Of a stretch of 64,000 bases of DNA, positions 17,851 through 27,535 are shown piece after piece. Position 1 is the first letter of the stretch, and every line of letters begins with the position of its first letter. Location of the stretch: positions 177,677 through 241,676 of the forward strand of contig NZ_JACSYA010000005.1 of assembly GCF_029870285.1 (NCBI RefSeq), read 5' to 3'. The notes beneath the pieces were generated by a model, which was not told where the DNA came from, ran no database searches, and saw only the letters and a program-made list of their open reading frames with translations. The stretch is from Delftia sp. PS-11. GTDB lineage: Bacteria; Pseudomonadota; Gammaproteobacteria; Burkholderiales; Burkholderiaceae_C. The translations under genes and the position numbers were made by a program.

Positions 17851-19536
17851 TCAAAGCGCAGGCCTGAGCGCCTGCCCCCGCACTGGCGCGCTGCCCGCCA
17901 CATGGTAGGCAGCGGTGCTGCGCGGCAGCGGCGGGCGGCCGCGGATGGCGTCGGCGATCTTCTCGGCGATCATGATGGTGGTGGCGTTGAGGTTGCCGGT
18001 GATGATCTCCGGCATGATCGAGGCATCCACCACCCGCAGGCCCTGCATGCCATGCACGCGGCCCTGGCCATCGACCACCGCCATGCCGTCGCTGCCCATC
18101 CTGCAGGTGCAGGAGGGGTGGTAGGCGGTTTCTGCATGGCGGCGGACGAATTCGTCCAGCTCGTTGTCGGTCTGCAGGCGTGCGCCGGGGCTCAGTTCGC
18201 GGCCCCGGTACGGGTCGAGGGCGGGCTGGGCCATGATCTCGCGGGTGATGCGGATGCCGTCGCGGAACTCCTGCCAGTCCTGTTCGTGGGACATGTAGTT
18301 GAACAGGATGCTGGGGGGCAGGCGCGGGTCGCGGGACTTCACATGCACGCGCCCCCGGCTGGGTGAGCGCATTGAGCCCATGTGGGCCTGGAAGCCGTGC
18401 TCTTTGACCGCGTTGCTGCCGTTGTAGTTGATGGCGACGGGCAGGAAGTGGAACTGGATGTTGGGCCAGGCGAATTCGGCGCGGGTGCGGATGAATCCGC
18501 CGGCTTCGAAGTGGTTGCTGGCGCCCAGGCCTGTGCCCTGGAACAGCCATTCGGCGCCGATGGCTGGCTGGTTGTGCCATTGCAGTGCCGGGTACAGCGA
18601 AACCGGCTGCTTGCAGGCGTACTGCAAATAGACTTCGAGATGGTCCTGCAGGTTGGCGCCGACGCCGGGCAGGTCGTGGACCACCGGGATGTCCAGTCCG
18701 CGCAGCAGTTCGCCGGGGCCGACGCCCGAGCGCTGCAGCAGTTGCGGCGAGGCGATGGCGCCGCTGCAGACGATCACTTCGCGGCGGGCGTGGGCGGCAA
18801 TGCGCTGGCTGCCGCCGCCCTGCAGGTAATCGACGCCGATGGCGTGCAGGCCGCTGAACCGCACGCGGTCGGCCAGGGCGTGGGTGACGATGGTCAGGTT
18901 CGGGCGCTTGCGCGCCTGGTCCAGGTAGCCGCGCCCGGTGGCGGCGCGGCGGCCGTTCGGGGTGACGGTGCGGTCCATGGGGCCGAAGCCTTCCTGCTGG
19001 TAGCCGTTGAGGTCGTCGGTGCGCGGGTAGCCGGCCTGCACGCCGGCTTCGACCATGGCGTGAAACAGTGGGTTGTTGCCGGGCTTGGGGGTTGCGACGC
19101 TGACCGGGCCATCGCCGCCGTGGTAGTCGTTGGCGCCGGTGTCGCGGGTCTCGGCCTTGCGGAAGTAGGGCAGGCAGTCCAGGTAGGTCCAGTCGCGCAG
19201 GATGGGGTCGTGGGCCCAGTGGTCGAAGTCCAGGGCATTGCCGCGGATGTAGCACATGCCGTTGATCAGCGAGGAGCCACCCAGGCCCTTGCCGCGCCCG
19301 CACTCCATGCGGCGCTGGTTCATGTGGGGCTCGGGGTCGGTCTCGTAGGCCCAGTTGTAGCGCCTGCCCTGCAGCGGGTAGGCGAGGGCGGCAGGCATCT
19401 GGGTGCGGAAGTCGAAGCGGTAGTCGGGTCCGCCGGCTTCCAGCAGCAGGACGCTGGCATCGGGGTCTTCGCTCAGGCGGGTGGCGAGCACGTTGCCGGC
19501 GGAGCCGGCGCCGACGATGATGTAGTCGAATTCCAT
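17851..19536 (-). CDS. betA: Choline dehydrogenase (GMC oxidoreductase)
   Basis: A 561-residue FAD-dependent GMC oxidoreductase that oxidises choline to betaine aldehyde at the membrane. It starts [20 protein letters not shown] with the dinucleotide-binding GxGxxG, carries [15 protein letters not shown] typical of choline dehydrogenases, and has catalytic histidine H473 in [10 protein letters not shown]. Length matches the usual 550-560 residues. It follows betB by about 90 bases on the same strand and probably shares its BetI-controlled promoter. Confidence 0.94.
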   Translation of the reverse strand: MEFDYIIVGAGSAGNVLATRLSEDPDASVLLLEAGGPDYRFDFRTQMPAALAYPLQGRRYNWAYETDPEPHMNQRRMECGRGKGLGGSSLINGMCYIRGNALDFDHWAHDPILRDWTYLDCLPYFRKAETRDTGANDYHGGDGPVSVATPKPGNNPLFHAMVEAGVQAGYPRTDDLNGYQQEGFGPMDRTVTPNGRRAATGRGYLDQARKRPNLTIVTHALADRVRFSGLHAIGVDYLQGGGSQRIAAHARREVIVCSGAIASPQLLQRSGVGPGELLRGLDIPVVHDLPGVGANLQDHLEVYLQYACKQPVSLYPALQWHNQPAIGAEWLFQGTGLGASNHFEAGGFIRTRAEFAWPNIQFHFLPVAINYNGSNAVKEHGFQAHMGSMRSPSRGRVHVKSRDPRLPPSILFNYMSHEQDWQEFRDGIRITREIMAQPALDPYRGRELSPGARLQTDNELDEFVRRHAETAYHPSCTCRMGSDGMAVVDGQGRVHGMQGLRVVDASIMPEIITGNLNATTIMIAEKIADAIRGRPPLPRSTAAYHVAGSAPVRGQALRPAL

Positions 19537-19625
19537 GGATCAATCCTTCGCAATGCGCGGCGCCCGGTGCGGCGCGCGGGAGGGCTGCCGCGTGGGCAGC
19601 CGGGGCAGGTGGTGGCGCAGTGCGC

Positions 19626-21098
19626 TCAGAACACCGAGGCGAAGTCGCCCAGCTCCACTTGCACGGATTTGATGCGGGTGTAGTGGGCCAGGGTGGCGAT
19701 GCCGTTCTCGCGGCCGACGCCGGACTGCTTGTAGCCGCCCACCGGCATTTCGGCGGGGGATTCGCCCCAGGTGTTGATCCAGCAGATGCCGGCCTGCAAC
19801 TGGTGGATGACGCGGTGGGCGCGGGCCAGATCGCGTGTGACGACGCCGGCAGCCAGGCCATAGTCGGTGGCATTGGCGCGGCGGATGGCTTCGGCTTCGG
19901 TTTCGTAGGTGAGTATGCTCATCACCGGGCCGAAGATTTCCTCGCGGACGATGGCCATGTCGTCGTGGCAGTCGGCGAATACGGTGGGCGCGACGTAGGC
20001 GCCCCGGGCGAACTCGCCTGTGGTCACGCGCTGGCCGCCGGTTACCAGGCGGGCGCCTTGCTGGCGACCGGTTTCGATGTAGCGAAGCACGCTCTCCATG
20101 TGGGCGAAGCTGGTGAGCGGACCGAAGTTGGTGGCGGGGTCTTCGGGGTGGCCCAGGCGGATGCGCTGGACGCGCTCGACCACCCTGGCTTCGAAGGCGG
20201 CGGCCAGGGACCTGGGCACGAACACGCGGGTGCCATTGGTGCAGACCTGACCGGAGCTGAAGAAATTGGCCATCATGGCGATGTCGGCGGCACGGTCGAG
20301 GTCGGCGTCGTCGAACACGACCAGCGGCGATTTGCCGCCCAGCTCCATGGTCACTTCCTTGAGCGATGAGCTGCTGGCGCTGGCCATGACCTGCTTGCCG
20401 GTGGCAGTGCCGCCGGTAAAGGAGATTTTCTCGATCTGCGGGTGCGCTGTCAGCCACTGGCCGACTTCGCGGCCGCTGCCGGTGAGAACGTTGAACACGC
20501 CGGCGGGCAGGCCGGCTTCGGTGTAGATCTCGGCCAGCTTCAGGGCCGTCAGCGGTGTGACTTCGCTGGGCTTGAAGATCATGGCGTTGCCGGCAGCCAG
20601 GGCCGGGGCGGATTTCCACAGGGCGATCTGGATCGGGTAGTTCCAGGCGCCGATGCCGGCGACCACGCCCAGCGGTTCGCGGCGTGTGTAGACGAAACTG
20701 GTCTCGCGCAGCGGGATCTGCTCGCCCTCGATGGCAGGCGCCAGGCCGGCATAGTATTCGAGCACGTCGGCGCCGGTGGCAATGTCCACGGCACGGGTCT
20801 CGGACAGGGGCTTGCCGGTGTCGAGGGTTTCCAGCAGGGCCAGTTCGTCGTTGCGCTGGCGCAGCAGGTCCACGGCGCGGCGCAGGATGCGCGAGCGCTG
20901 CATGGCGGTCATGGCCGCCCAGACCTGCTGGCCTTCGATGGCGCTGGCGACGGCGCGCTCGACGTCCTCCTGGCCGGCGCGCTGGACCTGGGCCAGGACT
21001 TCGCCGCTGGCAGGGTTGATGGTCTCGAAGCTGGCACCGCTGCCGGCTGCGACATAGCGGCCTCCGATGTAGAGCTGCTGTGGTGCGAATCGGGCCAT
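19626..21098 (-). CDS. betB: Betaine aldehyde dehydrogenase
   Basis: A 490-residue NAD(P)-dependent aldehyde dehydrogenase that turns betaine aldehyde into glycine betaine. Catalytic residues are E252 (MELGGKSP) and C286 (SGQVCTNGT), and the cofactor loop is FTGGTATGK. The length and residue numbers equal those of well-studied Pseudomonas BetB. It is the first gene of the leftward betBA unit, with the BetI palindrome about 125 bases upstream of its start and shared with the divergent betT. Confidence 0.95.
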   Translation of the reverse strand: MARFAPQQLYIGGRYVAAGSGASFETINPASGEVLAQVQRAGQEDVERAVASAIEGQQVWAAMTAMQRSRILRRAVDLLRQRNDELALLETLDTGKPLSETRAVDIATGADVLEYYAGLAPAIEGEQIPLRETSFVYTRREPLGVVAGIGAWNYPIQIALWKSAPALAAGNAMIFKPSEVTPLTALKLAEIYTEAGLPAGVFNVLTGSGREVGQWLTAHPQIEKISFTGGTATGKQVMASASSSSLKEVTMELGGKSPLVVFDDADLDRAADIAMMANFFSSGQVCTNGTRVFVPRSLAAAFEARVVERVQRIRLGHPEDPATNFGPLTSFAHMESVLRYIETGRQQGARLVTGGQRVTTGEFARGAYVAPTVFADCHDDMAIVREEIFGPVMSILTYETEAEAIRRANATDYGLAAGVVTRDLARAHRVIHQLQAGICWINTWGESPAEMPVGGYKQSGVGRENGIATLAHYTRIKSVQVELGDFASVF

Positions 21099-21221
21099 GG
21101 GAACTCATCCTTTCGTTTCGGCCGGGCACGCGGGCCGCTGGCTTGCGTGCGGGCTCTTGTCAGTGATTTCCCTGAGAGGTCCAGACCTGTCCCAGGGCGC
21201 TGGATTCAAGCCTACTTTATT

Positions 21222-21241
21222 TTGATTGAACGTTCAATCAA
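21222..21241. promoter_or_regulatory. BetI operator in the betB-betT divergent region
   Basis: TTGATTGAACGTTCAATCAA is a perfect 20-base palindrome and resembles known BetI sites, which contain TGAACGTTCA-type cores. It lies between the divergent betB and betT starts. TetR-type BetI would repress both until choline is present. Assignment rests on the perfect symmetry, known family preference and the betI gene nearby. Confidence 0.85.
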
Positions 21242-21326
21242 TTAAGAATAAGCTGCCCGCCATGGACGGCGCAGGCCGCCACCGCGCCTTCCGGCGTGCT
21301 CTCTTTGCCCTGGAGTTCGTTGCCAC

Positions 21327-22889
21327 ATGCCCACCGCTTCCCCTGCCTTGCACGCTGCGCCGAAGGCGCGCCTCAACCCGCTGGTGTTCTTCGGCTCGAC
21401 CCTGTGGATACTGGCCCTGACGGCGGCGCTGATACTGTGGCCCGAGGAGGCGGGGCGCTGGCTGCAATCGGCCCAGGACGGGCTGTCGCGCAGCCTGGGC
21501 TGGTACTACATGCTGGCCATCGCGGCCTATCTGGTGTGCGTGCTCTACCTGGCGTTCTCACGCTTTGGCCGCCTGCGCCTGGGCGCCGAGGACGAGCGGC
21601 CGCAGTTCAGCTATGGCGCCTGGGCGGGCATGCTGTTTTCCTCGGGCATCGGCATCTCGCTGCTGTACTTTGCCGCTTCCGAGCCCATTGCCCATCTCCA
21701 CCACCCGCCGCAGGGCGAGCCCGGCACCATGGCGGCGGCACGCCAGGCCGTTCAGCTGGCTTTTCTGCATTGGGGCGTGCACGGCTGGGCGATCTATGCG
21801 CTGGTGGGCCTGGCCGTGGGCTACTTTGCCTACCGCCATCAGCAGCCACTGGCACTGCGTTCGGCGCTCTATCCGCTGTTCGGCGAGCGGCTGACGCGGG
21901 GCGCCGTGGGCCATGCGGTGGACAGCTTCGGCATCGTCGTGACATTGCTGGGCCTGGTGACCAATCTGGGCATCGGCGCGCTGCTGGTGTCCTCGGGCCT
22001 GGAGTACCTGTTCGGCCTGCCGCACAGCCAGGGGGCGCTGCTGGCGGTGATCCTGGCCATGTCGACGGCAGCGACGCTGGCGGCGGTTTCGGGCATCGAG
22101 AAAGGCATCCGCCGCCTGTCCAACCTGAATGTCGCGCTGTTTTGCGCCCTGCTGCTGTTCGTGCTGCTGGCCGGAGACACCCTGCACCTGCTCAACAGCC
22201 TGGTGCAGAACCTGGGCGATTACCTCAACGGCCTGGTGCTCAAGACCTTCGATCTCTACGTCTACACCGGCACCCCCGGCCAGCGCGATGCCTGGCTGGG
22301 ACTGTGGACGCTGTTCTACTGGGCCTGGTGGATTTCCTGGGCGCCCTTTGTCGGCATGTTCATTGCGCGCATCTCGCGCGGCCGCACGGTGCGCGAGATG
22401 GTCTGCGGCGTGATGCTGATTCCGCTGGGCTTCACCCTGGCCTGGCTTTCGGTGTTCGGCAACAGCGCGCTGGACCTGGTGATGCAGCATGATGCTGCGC
22501 AACTGGGCAAGGCGGCGCTGGAGCAGCCGGCCATGTCCATCTACCTGCTGCTGGCGCACTACCCGATGGCCAAGGCGGTGATCGGCCTGTCCATCTGCGT
22601 CGGCTTCGTGCTGTTCCTGACCCCGGCCGACTCCGGCTCGGTGATGCTGGCCAACCTGTCGCGCCGCGATGGCGACCTGGACCGGGATGCGCCCCACTGG
22701 CTGCGCATCTTCTGGTCGCTGGTGGTCACCCTGGTGACCATCGGGCTGCTGTTTGCCGGCAACTTCACGGCGATGCAGACCGCCGTGGTGCTGGCCGGCC
22801 TGCCGTTTTCGGCGGTGCTGCTGCTGTACATCGCTGCCTTGCTCAAGGCGATGCGCGCCGACATGCCGCCACCGCCGCCCGGGCCGTGA
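21327..22889 (+). CDS. betT: BCCT-family choline transporter, short form
   Basis: A 520-residue, about 12-helix BCCT carrier for choline uptake. It has the family's aromatic segment FYWAWWISWAPFVGMFIARIS in helix 8 and the glycine-rich SYGAWAGMLFSSGIGISLLYF. The best-known BetT of E. coli is about 677 residues with a long cytosolic C-terminal tail involved in osmotic control; this protein ends soon after the last helix (MRADMPPPPPGP), so it probably imports choline without strong osmotic activation. It is divergent from betBA and convergent with betI, 17 bases away. Confidence 0.9.
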   Translation: MPTASPALHAAPKARLNPLVFFGSTLWILALTAALILWPEEAGRWLQSAQDGLSRSLGWYYMLAIAAYLVCVLYLAFSRFGRLRLGAEDERPQFSYGAWAGMLFSSGIGISLLYFAASEPIAHLHHPPQGEPGTMAAARQAVQLAFLHWGVHGWAIYALVGLAVGYFAYRHQQPLALRSALYPLFGERLTRGAVGHAVDSFGIVVTLLGLVTNLGIGALLVSSGLEYLFGLPHSQGALLAVILAMSTAATLAAVSGIEKGIRRLSNLNVALFCALLLFVLLAGDTLHLLNSLVQNLGDYLNGLVLKTFDLYVYTGTPGQRDAWLGLWTLFYWAWWISWAPFVGMFIARISRGRTVREMVCGVMLIPLGFTLAWLSVFGNSALDLVMQHDAAQLGKAALEQPAMSIYLLLAHYPMAKAVIGLSICVGFVLFLTPADSGSVMLANLSRRDGDLDRDAPHWLRIFWSLVVTLVTIGLLFAGNFTAMQTAVVLAGLPFSAVLLLYIAALLKAMRADMPPPPPGP

Positions 22890-22906
22890 GGCCGCCTGGA
22901 CGCGGA

Positions 22907-23497
22907 TCAGCGCCGCGCCTGGGCCAGCAGCAGATCGAGGTAGTCGCAGGCAATGCGCAGCGACTGCCGGGTGTCGGTGTCGCCGGACAGCGCGCTGCGC
23001 AGCCACAGGCCGTCGATCAGCGCGGCCAGTCCCCTGGCGGCGGTGCGGGCGGCTTCCAGATCCAGTTCCTTGCGCAGTTCGCAGCACAGATTGGAGTACA
23101 GCCGCCGGTCGTTGGCCCGCTGCAGGCGGCGCAGCGCGGGGTGGTGCATGCTGGCCGCCCAGAACGCCAGCCAGGTCTTGATGGCCGGGCCGTTGACCTG
23201 GCTGCCGTCGAAATTGCCCTCGATGATGGCCCGCAGGTGCGCGCGCGGCCCCGGGTCCGCCAGTGCGGCGCGGCGCTCGCGCACGGCGTTGGCCAGGGCC
23301 TGCATCACATGGCGCATGGTGGCTTCGAGCAGGCCGTTCTTGTCCTTGAAGTAGTGGCTGATGATGCCGTTGGAGACCCCGGCCAGCTGGGCGATATAGG
23401 CAATGCTGGCATCGGCCATGCCGACCTGGTCGATGGCCTGCAGGGTGGCGTGGATCAGCTGGGAACGGCGGATCGGCTGCATTCCGATCTTGGGCAT
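22907..23497 (-). CDS. betI: Choline-responsive TetR-family repressor
   Basis: A 196-residue TetR regulator close to the usual BetI length of about 195. The HTH covers about residues 10-55 ([48 protein letters not shown]), and the C-terminus keeps BetI-like [12 protein letters not shown] and DYLDLLL. It should repress the bet genes through the palindrome at 21222-21241. Its position is unusual: in many bacteria betI heads betIBA, but here it stands apart on the far side of betT, in the opposite direction to betT. Confidence 0.93.
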   Translation of the reverse strand: MPKIGMQPIRRSQLIHATLQAIDQVGMADASIAYIAQLAGVSNGIISHYFKDKNGLLEATMRHVMQALANAVRERRAALADPGPRAHLRAIIEGNFDGSQVNGPAIKTWLAFWAASMHHPALRRLQRANDRRLYSNLCCELRKELDLEAARTAARGLAALIDGLWLRSALSGDTDTRQSLRIACDYLDLLLAQARR

Positions 23498-23612
23498 CAG
23501 TGCCTCCGGTGGGGGTCAGGTGTGGGGTGCGCGCAGTCTAGCGTTTCTTTTTCAGGTTGCGCAGGTGCGGCAGCAGGCTGCCTGAGCCCGCGCAAGCGGT
23601 GAAAGCAGGCGG

Positions 23613-24869
23613 CTATCTGGCCCTGGCCTTTCTCCAAGCCGACTCTGATATACGCTGAGTCCTGGGGGGGAGATCGAACAGAGGCCGCTCCAGCGGTTGT
23701 GTGCCCACGTCCTGCGCCAGACGAGCCCATCTGTCATGGATCAGTTGCCATGTGCTGTCCAGATAGTCGTTCGCCATCTGGTAGTCCAGTCCGAACTGCC
23801 TGGCTGCCCGCAGCAGGTGGTCGGCGGTTGCGGCTGCATCGCCATTGCGCAGCACCCCCATGGACAAGGCCCGGACATCCATCACTTGTCCGCCATTGGG
23901 CGTATAGGGCGCGATGTCGTAGGCCGGAGCGAGGCACCAGCCGCTACCGCGGCGCAGGAAGCCATGGTTGCGCGGATGATCGTCACCGTTGCCGATCAGG
24001 ACGTTGAACGCCATGCGGCGCCACAACTCGGGCAGGTGCTGCTGCACTCCCCAGCGCAAGGCGTTCAAGCCCATGTTGATGTATGTGCGGCCCGGGGCAT
24101 CGCGGCCGGCTGCAGCCGCACCCAGCATCGTGGCTCCGCTGGCGAAGTGCAGCCGCTCCAACCGGCCATCGGCGTTCCAATGGCGATCAAAACGCTTGAC
24201 CAGTACGGTGCCGCGGCCCTTGCGCTGTATGAATTCCACTTCGGCCGCCTCAATGCCGGCCTCGCGCGCCAGCTTCATGCACAGGTACTCACGCAGGGGC
24301 GAGGAGGGTGCATCCTTGCTGCCTGCAAATTTGGCCATCCACCACTGGCCCTTGTGTGTCACGGTGATCTTTGGCCGCTCGCCGCCCAGGCTCGTGGAGG
24401 GCAGGCCGTGAAGGCGTGTGATGATGTGCGCGCCTGGCTGAGCCGGCTCTGTATCGTCCATCACATCGAACATATCCTGCGAGGATCGGGGCACAAATGC
24501 CATCTTCGTGTCGATGTCATCGCAGACGACCACAGCGCCCACCGAGTCGCCCTCGGCGTATTCGAGTGTGTCCAGCGCGCTCATGCTGGTCACCGCCCTG
24601 CGGCGCAGGAGCATGTCCAGTCCGAACCCCTCCGGCGTGACATCGCGCAGGATGTCGAAGACGCCCTGGTAGTCCGTGGTTTTGGCCATGCCCCTGAAGC
24701 CTCGCAGTTGCCTCTCATCGAGTGCAATGCGGTCAGTGCGCTCCACATAGGCCTTGTCATACGCGAAAGAGCCCAGGGGGATGGCCGCAGTTCCCGCCAG
24801 CGTGAAAGTGCCTGCCCGCACGGGCTGGGTCTGCCCGGGCAGCCAGATCCACACGGGTTTGCTGGTCAT
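23613..24869 (-). CDS. hipA: HipA-like serine/threonine kinase toxin
   Basis: A 418-residue HipA-family kinase. The N-terminal couple_hipA region covers about residues 1-110, followed by the kinase core with GGERPKITV (about 162-170), ATP-contacting K180 in WMAKFAG, the catalytic DxHxxN motif as D296-D-H-P-R-N301, and the metal-binding D318 in PAYDIAP. E. coli HipA phosphorylates a tRNA synthetase and induces persistence; the target of this homologue is not known. It overlaps hipB by four bases (24866-24869) with the antitoxin gene first, the normal order. Long extra N-terminal sequence and the phrase FVPRSSQDMFDV suggest a distant HipA subgroup. Confidence 0.9.
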   Translation of the reverse strand: MTSKPVWIWLPGQTQPVRAGTFTLAGTAAIPLGSFAYDKAYVERTDRIALDERQLRGFRGMAKTTDYQGVFDILRDVTPEGFGLDMLLRRRAVTSMSALDTLEYAEGDSVGAVVVCDDIDTKMAFVPRSSQDMFDVMDDTEPAQPGAHIITRLHGLPSTSLGGERPKITVTHKGQWWMAKFAGSKDAPSSPLREYLCMKLAREAGIEAAEVEFIQRKGRGTVLVKRFDRHWNADGRLERLHFASGATMLGAAAAGRDAPGRTYINMGLNALRWGVQQHLPELWRRMAFNVLIGNGDDHPRNHGFLRRGSGWCLAPAYDIAPYTPNGGQVMDVRALSMGVLRNGDAAATADHLLRAARQFGLDYQMANDYLDSTWQLIHDRWARLAQDVGTQPLERPLFDLPPRTQRISESAWRKARAR

Positions 24870-25198
24870 GGCGAGCGCCTCTTTTCACGTACCCGCATGG
24901 GCATGTTTGACTCCAGCAGCGCAAACTCATGGTCGTTCTTGCCGACGGCCTGGATGCCGTTGATGAAGTCGTTGATCAGATCGAGTGCCCACAGTGCCTT
25001 CAGCCAGAAGCCCATCTGCACCGAAACCGACCCCGCCTCCATGCTGGTGACGGTGCGTTCGGAAAGATCGCTGCGCGAGGCGAGCTCCGCCTGGGTCCAG
25101 CCCCGGGCGATGCGTGCCGTGCGCACCTTGGCGGCGAGGATGCCGGCAGCATGCTCGGCCTCAAAGGGCAGCAATGCGGTATCTGAGCTTTTCTTCAT
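24866..25198 (-). CDS. hipB: HipB-like XRE-family antitoxin
   Basis: A 110-residue DNA-binding protein with one Cro/CI-type HTH at about residues 24-62 (VRTARIARGWTQAELASRSD, LSERTVTSMEAG). HipB antitoxins sequester HipA and repress the operon. It is the first gene of the pair and overlaps hipA by ATGA. A 16-base inverted repeat just upstream (25231-25275) fits autorepression. Confidence 0.87.
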   Translation of the reverse strand: MKKSSDTALLPFEAEHAAGILAAKVRTARIARGWTQAELASRSDLSERTVTSMEAGSVSVQMGFWLKALWALDLINDFINGIQAVGKNDHEFALLESNMPMRVREKRRSP

Positions 25199-25230
25199 AC
25201 GCGGCGTCCTGGCGGATGTGTTGCTGAATT

Positions 25231-25275
25231 AGCGTTTATTTGCGTCTTATTATCTATATGACGCAAATAAATGCT
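25231..25275. promoter_or_regulatory. HipB-type operator: long inverted repeat upstream of hipBA
   Basis: The arms AGCGTTTATTTGCGTC (25231-25246) and GACGCAAATAAATGCT (25260-25275) pair at 15 of 16 positions around a 13-base AT-rich spacer. The repeat sits 32-77 bases upstream of the hipB start in an AT-rich pocket that should hold the promoter. Autorepression by HipB or HipBA is inferred. Confidence 0.7.
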
Positions 25276-25356
25276 GATAAAAGGCTCTGGGCAGATCATT
25301 TGCATCAGTCCGCCCATGCACACACCGTTTGCGCCGCCATGCAAGTTCGGCCTGGC

Positions 25357-26160
25357 TCACGCAGGCATCCATGCGCGCAATGCCATCAGGCCACCCATCA
25401 GCACCAGCTGGTGCAGCATGTAGTACGGCAGGCTGTGCCGCCCCAGCCAGGCCAGCAGGCGCAGGGGGCGGGTGGCCGGGCGCTGCGGCATGGCCGGGGC
25501 CGCCAGGTTCCGGCTCGCCGGCTGGCGCCCTGCCCACAGGCCCAGCATGGCCACGCCCAGCCAGGGGAGCAATGGCACATAGTCTTCGGTGGGAGGCAAC
25601 TGCGTGACCAGGCCCAGCACACTGCCAGCCCGGCCGTTGAGCATTTGCACCAGCGGCTCAGGCCAGCTGGCGCCCAGGGCCTGATACAGCGGCGGCAGGG
25701 CGAGGGCTGGCACCGCGACGGCCAGCAGGCAGGCATCGCGCCAGCGCTGCATTCTCCACAGCGCAAGCGATACCAGGGCAATGCAATGCAGCACGCCGAA
25801 GTAGATGTAGCTGTCCGCAAACATGGCGTACGAAGCCACGGACACTGCCAGTGCGCAGGCGGTCAGGCGTCCCCAGCGTGCCCATGGCATGGCCGCCGGC
25901 GCGGCTCTGGCCTGTACCTGCGCCTGCGCCAGACCCACGCACAGCAGAAACAGCGTGACGATGCCTCTTCGCTGCCATGTCCAGAACGGGTCGCCGTAGA
26001 AGTCCTGGCTCCAGAAGCCCAGATGGCTCAGGTCGAAGCACAAATGGAACGCTGTCATCCAGACCAGCGCCAGCCCGCGCAAGGCATCCAGGAACATCCA
26101 GCGGGAAGCGCAATGGCGCGCAAGGCAGGCGGCAGGCATATGGGCGGCAGGCAGATCCAT
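25357..26160 (-). CDS. DUF1624 (heparan-alpha-glucosaminide N-acetyltransferase-like) membrane protein
   Basis: A 267-residue membrane protein with about seven helices. The N-terminus carries the DUF1624 hallmark RWMFLDALRGLALVWMTAFH followed by FCFDLSHLG-like sequence, and the C-terminal part has LPWLGVAMLGLWAG and a last helix after LGRHSLPYYMLHQ. Family relatives acetylate glycans across membranes, but bacterial members are mostly untested. It is a single gene between hipBA and a LysR gene, so no pathway is suggested. A shorter start at MPAACLARH is possible. Confidence 0.82.
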   Translation of the reverse strand: MDLPAAHMPAACLARHCASRWMFLDALRGLALVWMTAFHLCFDLSHLGFWSQDFYGDPFWTWQRRGIVTLFLLCVGLAQAQVQARAAPAAMPWARWGRLTACALAVSVASYAMFADSYIYFGVLHCIALVSLALWRMQRWRDACLLAVAVPALALPPLYQALGASWPEPLVQMLNGRAGSVLGLVTQLPPTEDYVPLLPWLGVAMLGLWAGRQPASRNLAAPAMPQRPATRPLRLLAWLGRHSLPYYMLHQLVLMGGLMALRAWMPA

Positions 26161-26319
26161 TGGGCTGAAGCCCTGCAGTTTGAAGCAATGCAGGTTCGCT
26201 GGCGCAGCGGCGCGGGTCAGATCGTGTCGGTGCGAGTGCGTTGTGCGCTATTTTCAGTCTCGCAGCGTTGTGAGCGGGCAACTGCGGTGACACTGGGGGG
26301 ATGCCTGCGCTGCAGCGCA

Positions 26320-27282
26320 TCACGATTTGCGGCCCAGGGCATGCAGCAGGCCGATGAATTTTTGCTGCTCCGCGTTGAGCGCCTCGTCGGCGCGTGTGAG
26401 GATGCCGAAGGGGGCCAGCGGTGCATCCAGGCGCAGCGGCAGGGCTTTGACCAGGCCCATGCGCAGATAGTCCTTCAATGCCGATTCGGACAGCAGCATC
26501 ACGGCGTCGGTCAACTGCACCAGCTGCTGCATGGAGTAGACCGAGCTGCATTCGATGATGTCGGCCGGCGCGGGCAGCTCCAGGCGCTGCAGCAGCTGCT
26601 CCAGCGCAATGCGCGCGGGCGTGGTGGCGGGCTGCAGTATCCAGGGCCATTCACGCACCAGCTCCTGCCAGTCGAGCTTGCGCCGGCGTGCCAGCGCATG
26701 GCCGCTGCGCACGACCACCAGCAGCCGCTCGTTGCCCAGCTCCTCGAAACGGTAGCTGCCGTTGTCGGCCGCAGGGCTGCGCCGCGCAATGGCCAGGTCG
26801 ATGCGCCGCTGGTCCAGCAGGCGCAGCACCTGGTCGCTGGTGTCTCCCATGATGCGCAGGCGCAGCTGCGGGCTTTGCGCCTTCATGCGCGCCACGGCGG
26901 TCATCACCAGATCGGGCGCAGCGCCCATGATGGTGCCGATGGACAGGTAGCCGTAGCCGCCCTGGCGGCGTGCTGCCAGGTCTTCGGCGCAGCGGTCCAG
27001 GCTGTTGAGCGAGGCCTCGGCAAAGCGCACCAGCTGCGCGCCCAGCGCGGTGGGCCGCATGCCGCGCGGCAGGCGCTCGAACAGCTGGCATCCGAACATG
27101 TCCTCGATCTCGCGCAGCATGCGCGTAGCCGCAGGCTGGGACATGGCCAGGCTGATCGATGCGCGGTGCAGATTCAGGCTCGACCCCAGGGCCACGAGCA
27201 TGTGCAGGTGCTTGTAGCGCAGCCGGTTGAGCAGGCTGCGGTGCAGCACGGGCGGGGTGGTTTCAGGCGTCTTTTCAGGCAT
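26320..27282 (-). CDS. LysR-family regulator, probable control of the rhamnonate genes
   Basis: A 320-residue LysR protein. After a short N-terminal leader the HTH covers about residues 15-75 (LRYKHLHMLVALGSSLNLHR, MSQPAATRMLREIEDMFG), followed by an effector domain resembling GbpR/GalR-type sugar-acid regulators. ATG at 27282 is used; a GTG two codons upstream is also possible. It is divergent from an MFS transporter and the rhamnonate dehydratase/aldolase genes, and a 7-base inverted repeat lies between them. The likely effector is a sugar acid, by context. Confidence 0.87.
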   Translation of the reverse strand: MPEKTPETTPPVLHRSLLNRLRYKHLHMLVALGSSLNLHRASISLAMSQPAATRMLREIEDMFGCQLFERLPRGMRPTALGAQLVRFAEASLNSLDRCAEDLAARRQGGYGYLSIGTIMGAAPDLVMTAVARMKAQSPQLRLRIMGDTSDQVLRLLDQRRIDLAIARRSPAADNGSYRFEELGNERLLVVVRSGHALARRRKLDWQELVREWPWILQPATTPARIALEQLLQRLELPAPADIIECSSVYSMQQLVQLTDAVMLLSESALKDYLRMGLVKALPLRLDAPLAPFGILTRADEALNAEQQKFIGLLHALGRKS

Positions 27283-27301
27283 AAGCACAAGGTATCGGAT
27301 G

Positions 27302-27333
27302 TGACCGAAATTCGATTTGCTGAGTATCGGTCA
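27302..27333. promoter_or_regulatory. Candidate LysR operator in the lysR-MFS divergent region
   Basis: TGACCGA (27302-27308) and TCGGTCA (27327-27333) form an exact inverted repeat with an 18-base spacer, and GTATCGG occurs as a direct repeat overlapping each arm (about 27292 and 27325). It starts 20 bases from the lysR start and about 200 bases before the MFS gene. Tentative. Confidence 0.45.
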
Positions 27334-27535
27334 TGCGCCGTACATTGGGCCTCCGACAAGAAGCGCCAGACGCCATCCAGGAGACACGCCATGCACAGAT
27401 CCCTGCCTTTTTCATGACGCGCTGACGCTGCCGGCGTCCGCGCCGCGCATGCCCCGCCTTCCTCGACATCACGCCTTCAGTGCCCCCGGTCCGGCGGGCG
27501 CCGGGGCGCTCCATTGCCTGCAAGGACACACGCAC

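Noticed and set aside
15707..19873. A very long minus-strand open frame of almost 1400 codons across the tannase, betA and part of betB
   Set aside because: It is mainly the shadow of real genes on either strand in high-GC DNA. Its translation is rich in arginine, histidine and proline with no recognisable domain, whereas the tannase and BetA frames have full catalytic motifs.
25240..27417. Plus-strand open frame of about 725 codons across DUF1624 and the LysR gene
   Set aside because: It is antisense to both, rich in Q/H/A/R and without any family signature.
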